In this document: piece after piece, positions 60,551 through 64,000 of the stretch | Numbering within the stretch: the first letter of the stretch is position 1 | Layout of the letters: each line of letters opens with the position of its first letter | Assembly: GCA_036003045.1 (NCBI GenBank) | Contig: DASYSS010000085.1 | Location: 124,001 to 188,000 of the forward strand | Direction of reading: 5' to 3' | From: Gemmatimonadaceae bacterium | GTDB taxonomy: Bacteria; Gemmatimonadota; Gemmatimonadetes; Gemmatimonadales; Gemmatimonadaceae | DNA length: 64,000 bases | Notes under the pieces: generated by a model | Told to the model about the DNA's origin: nothing | What the model saw: only the letters and a program-made list of their open reading frames with translations | Databases searched by the model: none | Position numbers and translations under genes: made by a program

Positions 60551-60722
60551 GCAACGATTTCGCGGAAAGACCACGGATTTCGCGGAGTACGACTAAAAAC
60601 GAACTGCAAACGTTTTTTTGAACGGCCTCGGGCAGGCCGATGCCCCCCGGAGGCAGTCCCCAAGAATTCTTTCGTTGTTTGGTCGTGCTCCGCGAAATCC
60701 GCAGATTCCGCGAAATCGTTGC
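60551..60722. repeat. Long imperfect inverted repeat element
   Basis: The left arm (60551-60593) and right arm (60682-60722) are inverted copies of a 40-base block that carries GATTTCGCGGA twice, with a few mismatches. They flank 88 bases. A partial copy of the motif (GGATTTCGCGGA) also occurs near 22080. The element lies in the convergent spacer 60520-60803, which holds no gene, and looks like a REP-like or MITE-like intergenic element; it may also form a terminator. Confidence 0.75.
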
Positions 60723-60803
60723 AGTACCAAATCGTAGATACTGACTTTGCCACGAAAAGGTGCGTTCGCAAACGAGATCGTCGCCGGCTGTTCCCCTCTT
60801 CTA

Positions 60804-60941
60804 CTATTTGAAGAGGTCGAGCGACTTGTGAACGACCTGCCAGACGCCCCACGCCAGCGGCAGGCCGACGAGCGTCCACGCGCCGACGAGCTTGAGGGCG
60901 AGGCCTGTCGAGCGTTGGTCGCGGCCCGATTCACCGGTCAT
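60804..60941 (-). CDS. Small one-TM protein, putative small subunit of the adjacent MFS transporter
   Basis: This is a 45-residue protein of the kind now annotated as the MFS transporter small subunit beside oxalate/formate-type permeases. A polar N-terminus (MTGESGRDQRSTG) is followed by one hydrophobic helix (LALKLVGAWTLVGLPLAW) and a short basic/acidic tail ending in LDLFK. GAGGAG stands six bases before the ATG, and two stop codons follow in tandem. It starts 13 bases after the transporter stop on the same strand. A role in stabilising or activating that transporter is inferred. Confidence 0.75.
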   Translation of the reverse strand: MTGESGRDQRSTGLALKLVGAWTLVGLPLAWGVWQVVHKSLDLFK

Positions 60942-60954
60942 CGAATGCTCCTCG

Positions 60955-62325
60955 TCAGGCCACGGCGGTGTTGGCCGCGGCGAATTCGGCGGTCACGTGG
61001 CGCTCGTCAACCGGGCGCACGAGCAGGTTGCAGACGAATCCGACGACGAGCAGCGCTGCCATGATGTACATCGTCGTCGTGTACGCACCGGCTTTGGGTA
61101 CGCCGTGGGCGATCTCGTACTCGCGGATGTAGTTGACGAGCACAGGCCCGAGCACGCCGGCCGTCGACCATGCGGTGAGCAGGCGGCCATGAATCGCGCC
61201 GACCTGGATCGTGCCGAACATGTCCCGCAGATACGCGGGGATCGTCGCAAAACCGCCGCCGTACATGCTGATGATCACGACGTACCCGATCACGAAGAGC
61301 GCGACGTTGCCGGCGCGGCCGGTAGACGGAACCAACGCGTACAGCACGGCGCCGAGCAAAAAGAAGGTCGCGTACACGGCCTTGCGGCCAATCACGTCCG
61401 AAAGCGACGACCAGAAGAAGCGTCCGCCCATGTTGGCGAGGCTCAGCAAGCCGACGAAGCCGGCCGCCGCGCTCACGGAAATCGAACCGGGAAACATCTC
61501 CTGAATCATCGGCGACGCCTGGCCGAGCACGCCGATTCCCGCCGTGACGTTCATGCAGAGCACGAGCCAGAGAAGCCAGAACTGCGGCGTCGTGATCGCG
61601 CGGTCCGCGGTGACGTTGCCCGTCGTCACCATGGCGCGTGGCGGCGGTGACGTCCAACCCGCCGGCCGCCAGCCCGGCCGCGGAATGCGAACGGTGAACA
61701 CGCCGAACATCATGAAGCAGAAGTAGAGAATGCCCATCGTCACGAACGTAAACGCGACGCCGGGCGCCGACGCCGTCTTGAAGTACGCCATGAGCGTCGT
61801 CGACAGCGGCGACGCGATCATCGCCCCGCCGCCGAATCCCATGATCGCCATTCCCGTCGCCATGCCCGGCCGGTCCGGGAACCACTTGATGAGCGTCGTC
61901 ACCGGAGAGATGTACCCGATGCCAAGGCCGATGCCGCCGAGCACGCCGTAGCCGAGCAAGAGGATCCAGAATTGATGCGTCGCGATGCCGAGCGCGCCGA
62001 CTTCGAATCCGCCCGCGAAGCACAGAGCCGCGACGAACATCGCCTTGCGCGGGCCGACGCGCTCCAGCCACGCGCCGAAGAGCGCCGCCGACAGTCCGAG
62101 GAACACGATCGCGATGCTGAACACCCACCCGATCGTGCTCAGCTTCCAATCGTCGGGCGCCGAGTGGGTGACGCCGATGCGTTGCGACAGCGGAAGATTG
62201 AAGACGCTGAACGCGTACGCCTGTCCGATCGAGAGGTGGATCGCCAGCGCGGCGGGCGGGACCAGCCAGCGCGAGTAGCCTTCACCGGCGATCGTGTGTT
62301 CGCGGTCGAGAAAAGACAGGCTCAT
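60955..62325 (-). CDS. OFA (oxalate/formate antiporter) family MFS transporter
   Basis: The 456-residue protein has 12 predicted membrane segments. It matches the OxlT/OFA family: IHLSIGQAYAFSVFNLPLSQ in helix 1, GYGVLGGIGLGIGYISPVTT in helix 4, RPGMATGMAIMGFGGGAMI, and IGRKAVYATFFLLGAVLYAL. Transport of a carboxylate is likely but the substrate is not fixed by the motifs seen. The ATG at 62325 overlaps the hydrolase stop (ATGA), and the longer frame is a shadow of that gene. A 45-residue partner gene follows. Confidence 0.9.
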   Translation of the reverse strand: MSLSFLDREHTIAGEGYSRWLVPPAALAIHLSIGQAYAFSVFNLPLSQRIGVTHSAPDDWKLSTIGWVFSIAIVFLGLSAALFGAWLERVGPRKAMFVAALCFAGGFEVGALGIATHQFWILLLGYGVLGGIGLGIGYISPVTTLIKWFPDRPGMATGMAIMGFGGGAMIASPLSTTLMAYFKTASAPGVAFTFVTMGILYFCFMMFGVFTVRIPRPGWRPAGWTSPPPRAMVTTGNVTADRAITTPQFWLLWLVLCMNVTAGIGVLGQASPMIQEMFPGSISVSAAAGFVGLLSLANMGGRFFWSSLSDVIGRKAVYATFFLLGAVLYALVPSTGRAGNVALFVIGYVVIISMYGGGFATIPAYLRDMFGTIQVGAIHGRLLTAWSTAGVLGPVLVNYIREYEIAHGVPKAGAYTTTMYIMAALLVVGFVCNLLVRPVDERHVTAEFAAANTAVA

Positions 62326-64000
62326 CGGGGAATCACGGGCAGGAGAACATGCGACGGATGTGCCGCGTCGTGCACGAGCGTCTGGTGCGCGACGACGAAC
62401 GTGCTGTCGCGCTCGTTGTTGCCGCCGGTGTTCAGGTTGCGGTCGTACTTCGGAAAGAGCGACGACGACACGGTCACGCGAATCTTGTGGCCCGGCTCGA
62501 ACACGCGCGACGTGAACCAGAGGTCGAGATCGTACTGCTCGACGCTCCCGGGAGAGAGCGGCACTTCCTTGTCGAACCCCTTTCGGAATCGCGCGCGCAT
62601 CAGGCCGTCCTGCACGCGTTCGGCGTGTCCGTCGGGGAAGACGTCGAGGAGCATCACGTTCCAGTCGGTGTCCTTCGCGTCCGTGGCCGCCCAGAGCGTG
62701 GCGGACATCTGCCCGGTCACTTCGACCGGCTTGGTGAGCGGCTTGGACGTGAATACCAACTCGTCGCGGCGGCTCGCGTTGAGCGACGTGTAGTCCTCGT
62801 TGAGCGAGGTCTCCAGCTCGCGCGAGTCGATCAGGAACGGAGTGGGATTGGCCGGATCGTACGTGAACGTGTCCCCGGCGGCGCCGGTCGGAGGAATCGT
62901 GTCGAGTAGGCCGTTGCCGGCGCTGGTGTTCGCGGCGCCGCCCGATGACACGTACCACTTCGTCGCCACGGCGCGCGCGATCGGCCACGCGGCTTCCTTT
63001 CGCCATGTGTTGTCGCCGAACACGAAATCGTCGAACGGCGGCTCCTTGTCGACGCCGTTGTCCTTGCCGAGCAGGTAGTGGTCGAACCAACGGAGCTGAA
63101 GCTGTCGCGTGTCGACGCGCGACTGCGGACCGAACTCGCCGGCGACGTAATCGACGCCCTTGTGCGCGCCGGGCCCCATGACCAGCCGAATGAAGGGATG
63201 GTTCGGCACGGCGAGAAGCGCATTCGTGTAGTCGATCGGACCGCGTGAGTCGTCGTACCATCCCGCGATCTGCAACACCGGCGCGCGCACTTTGGCGATG
63301 TTCGTCGTCACGGCGTGCGCGCGCCAATAGGCGTCGAGCGACGGGTGCGCGACCCAACGATCCCACAGCGGGACGTCTCCGCATCCCAAGCGCTGCGGCA
63401 AGTCGATCAGCGGCAGGTGCGCGAGCGCCGACCCGATATCGAGATCGGCCGTGTTCTGCATCGTGCGCGCGCGCATCAGGCACGCCCAGTCGACGTTGAT
63501 CGGCGAGAAGACCATGTCCTCGTAGGGTACGATGCGCCACGGATCGCCGCTCGCCGCCGACGGCGCGAACGCCGCGAGATGAGGTGGCGCGCTCACGGCC
63601 GCGTACCACGCGAGCCTTCCCTCGTCGGAGTGTCCGATGAGTCCGACCTTGCCGTTCGCGCCAGGCAGCTTTGCCGCCCACTCGACGGCGTCGTATCCGT
63701 CGCGCACGTCGGTATCGTAGTCGCCGAAGTCCTTGCCGTCCGACACGTCGCGGCCGCGCACGTGCTGCGCGACGAAAATGTAACCGTGCGAGGCCCAGAA
63801 CTTTCCCGCGGGATGGAGGACGCGCCGGTACGGCGTTCGCTGCATCACGACGCCAAACGGTCCGTTCCCAACCGGACGCGCGATGTAGCTCGCCAGCTTC
63901 GCGCCGTCGCGCGTCTTCATGAAAACGAGCGTGTCTTCCGTAACCGCGTACTGCGAATCCGAGACGGCGCCCGGCCAGAGCGCGTACGATTGCTCGACGG
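62322..64000 (-). CDS. CocE/NonD-family hydrolase, 5' end beyond window
   Basis: This is a second CocE/S15-type hydrolase. FMKTRDGAKLASYIARPVGN near the visible N-terminus corresponds to the first strands, and the frame stays open upstream to the edge (EQSYALWPGAVSDSQYAVTE), so the true start is probably outside. The nucleophile region is VGLIGHSDEGRLAWYAA, followed by VLQIAGWYDDSRGP and the histidine in MGPGAHKGVDY. The C-terminal jelly roll has LWAATDAKDTDWNVMLLDVF and [13 protein letters not shown]. It is co-transcribed with the OFA transporter, suggesting the transporter moves a product of its reaction. Confidence 0.9.
   Translation of the reverse strand, partial: VEQSYALWPGAVSDSQYAVTEDTLVFMKTRDGAKLASYIARPVGNGPFGVVMQRTPYRRVLHPAGKFWASHGYIFVAQHVRGRDVSDGKDFGDYDTDVRDGYDAVEWAAKLPGANGKVGLIGHSDEGRLAWYAAVSAPPHLAAFAPSAASGDPWRIVPYEDMVFSPINVDWACLMRARTMQNTADLDIGSALAHLPLIDLPQRLGCGDVPLWDRWVAHPSLDAYWRAHAVTTNIAKVRAPVLQIAGWYDDSRGPIDYTNALLAVPNHPFIRLVMGPGAHKGVDYVAGEFGPQSRVDTRQLQLRWFDHYLLGKDNGVDKEPPFDDFVFGDNTWRKEAAWPIARAVATKWYVSSGGAANTSAGNGLLDTIPPTGAAGDTFTYDPANPTPFLIDSRELETSLNEDYTSLNASRRDELVFTSKPLTKPVEVTGQMSATLWAATDAKDTDWNVMLLDVFPDGHAERVQDGLMRARFRKGFDKEVPLSPGSVEQYDLDLWFTSRVFEPGHKIRVTVSSSLFPKYDRNLNTGGNNERDSTFVVAHQTLVHDAAHPSHVLLPVIPR

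Noticed and set aside
62326-63681. N-terminal extension giving a 908-residue MFS protein
   Set aside because: It is an out-of-frame shadow of the CocE-type hydrolase; the ATG at 62325 gives a standard 12-helix protein.

Overview
The window is about 64 kb of GC-rich bacterial chromosome with tightly packed genes on both strands. No rRNA, tRNA, CRISPR array or transposase was recognised by eye. The gene content fits a soil or sediment Gram-negative bacterium, most likely Gemmatimonadota or a close Acidobacteriota-like group. Supporting features are two PadR plus ADOP-type permease pairs, many 'ACS/ACG' lipoproteins, a TolB-like Ser/Thr kinase, S9, CocE and amidohydrolase secreted enzymes, and XrtA/PEP-CTERM-type polysaccharide genes. 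The phylum is inferred from gene content, not from a marker gene.

Layout. (1) 1-9755, minus strand: an extracellular polysaccharide locus. In transcription order it holds an XrtA-type polysaccharide deacetylase, a FemAB-like protein, a GT2 glycosyltransferase, a DegT-like aminotransferase, a Wzm/Wzt-type ABC exporter and the dTDP-L-rhamnose genes rfbA-C-D-B; rfbB runs off the left edge. (2) 9855-14424: an MFS exporter, two tandem-duplicated cupredoxin lipoproteins, a remnant of an acyl-CoA dehydrogenase 3' end caught in the duplication, and the intact acyl-CoA dehydrogenase. (3) 14725-24310: a BtuF-like protein, two Ig-like lipoproteins, a Ser/Thr kinase with a TolB-like output half, a PLP decarboxylase, a GT2 enzyme and a secreted protein of unknown function. 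(4) 24499-28584: a DGPF/YCII protein and its ECF42 sigma factor behind a matching ECF42 promoter, then a DUF2277 protein, a TMEM165-like transporter and an MFS protein. (5) 28583-43283: YbhB, a UvrD-type helicase with a DEDDh exonuclease inserted in it, an alpha/beta hydrolase, PadR-ADOP, a Tat amidase, and an S9 peptidase/amidohydrolase/cyclophilin operon. An unusual 8-bp G-rich tandem repeat occurs three times here. (6) 43302-51041: a DNA-repair island in which Ku, DUF72 and a TM0106-type nuclease-helicase form one operon divergent from three-domain LigD. (7) 51151-64000: GlsB, a second ADOP-PadR pair, CocE hydrolases, DinB and TfoX_N proteins, lipoproteins, a serpin, and an oxalate/formate-type MFS transporter with a separate 45-residue membrane partner.

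Most promising for follow-up: the Ku-DUF72-TM0106 operon opposite LigD; the helicase with an exonuclease inside it; the GACGGGTG repeats that form signal-peptide N-termini; a four-tract G5 quadruplex motif inside a permease gene; the cupredoxin tandem duplication; and the separate small subunit of the MFS transporter. Start codons were moved inward from the longest open frames wherever family length, a ribosome-binding site or overlap with the upstream gene argued for it.
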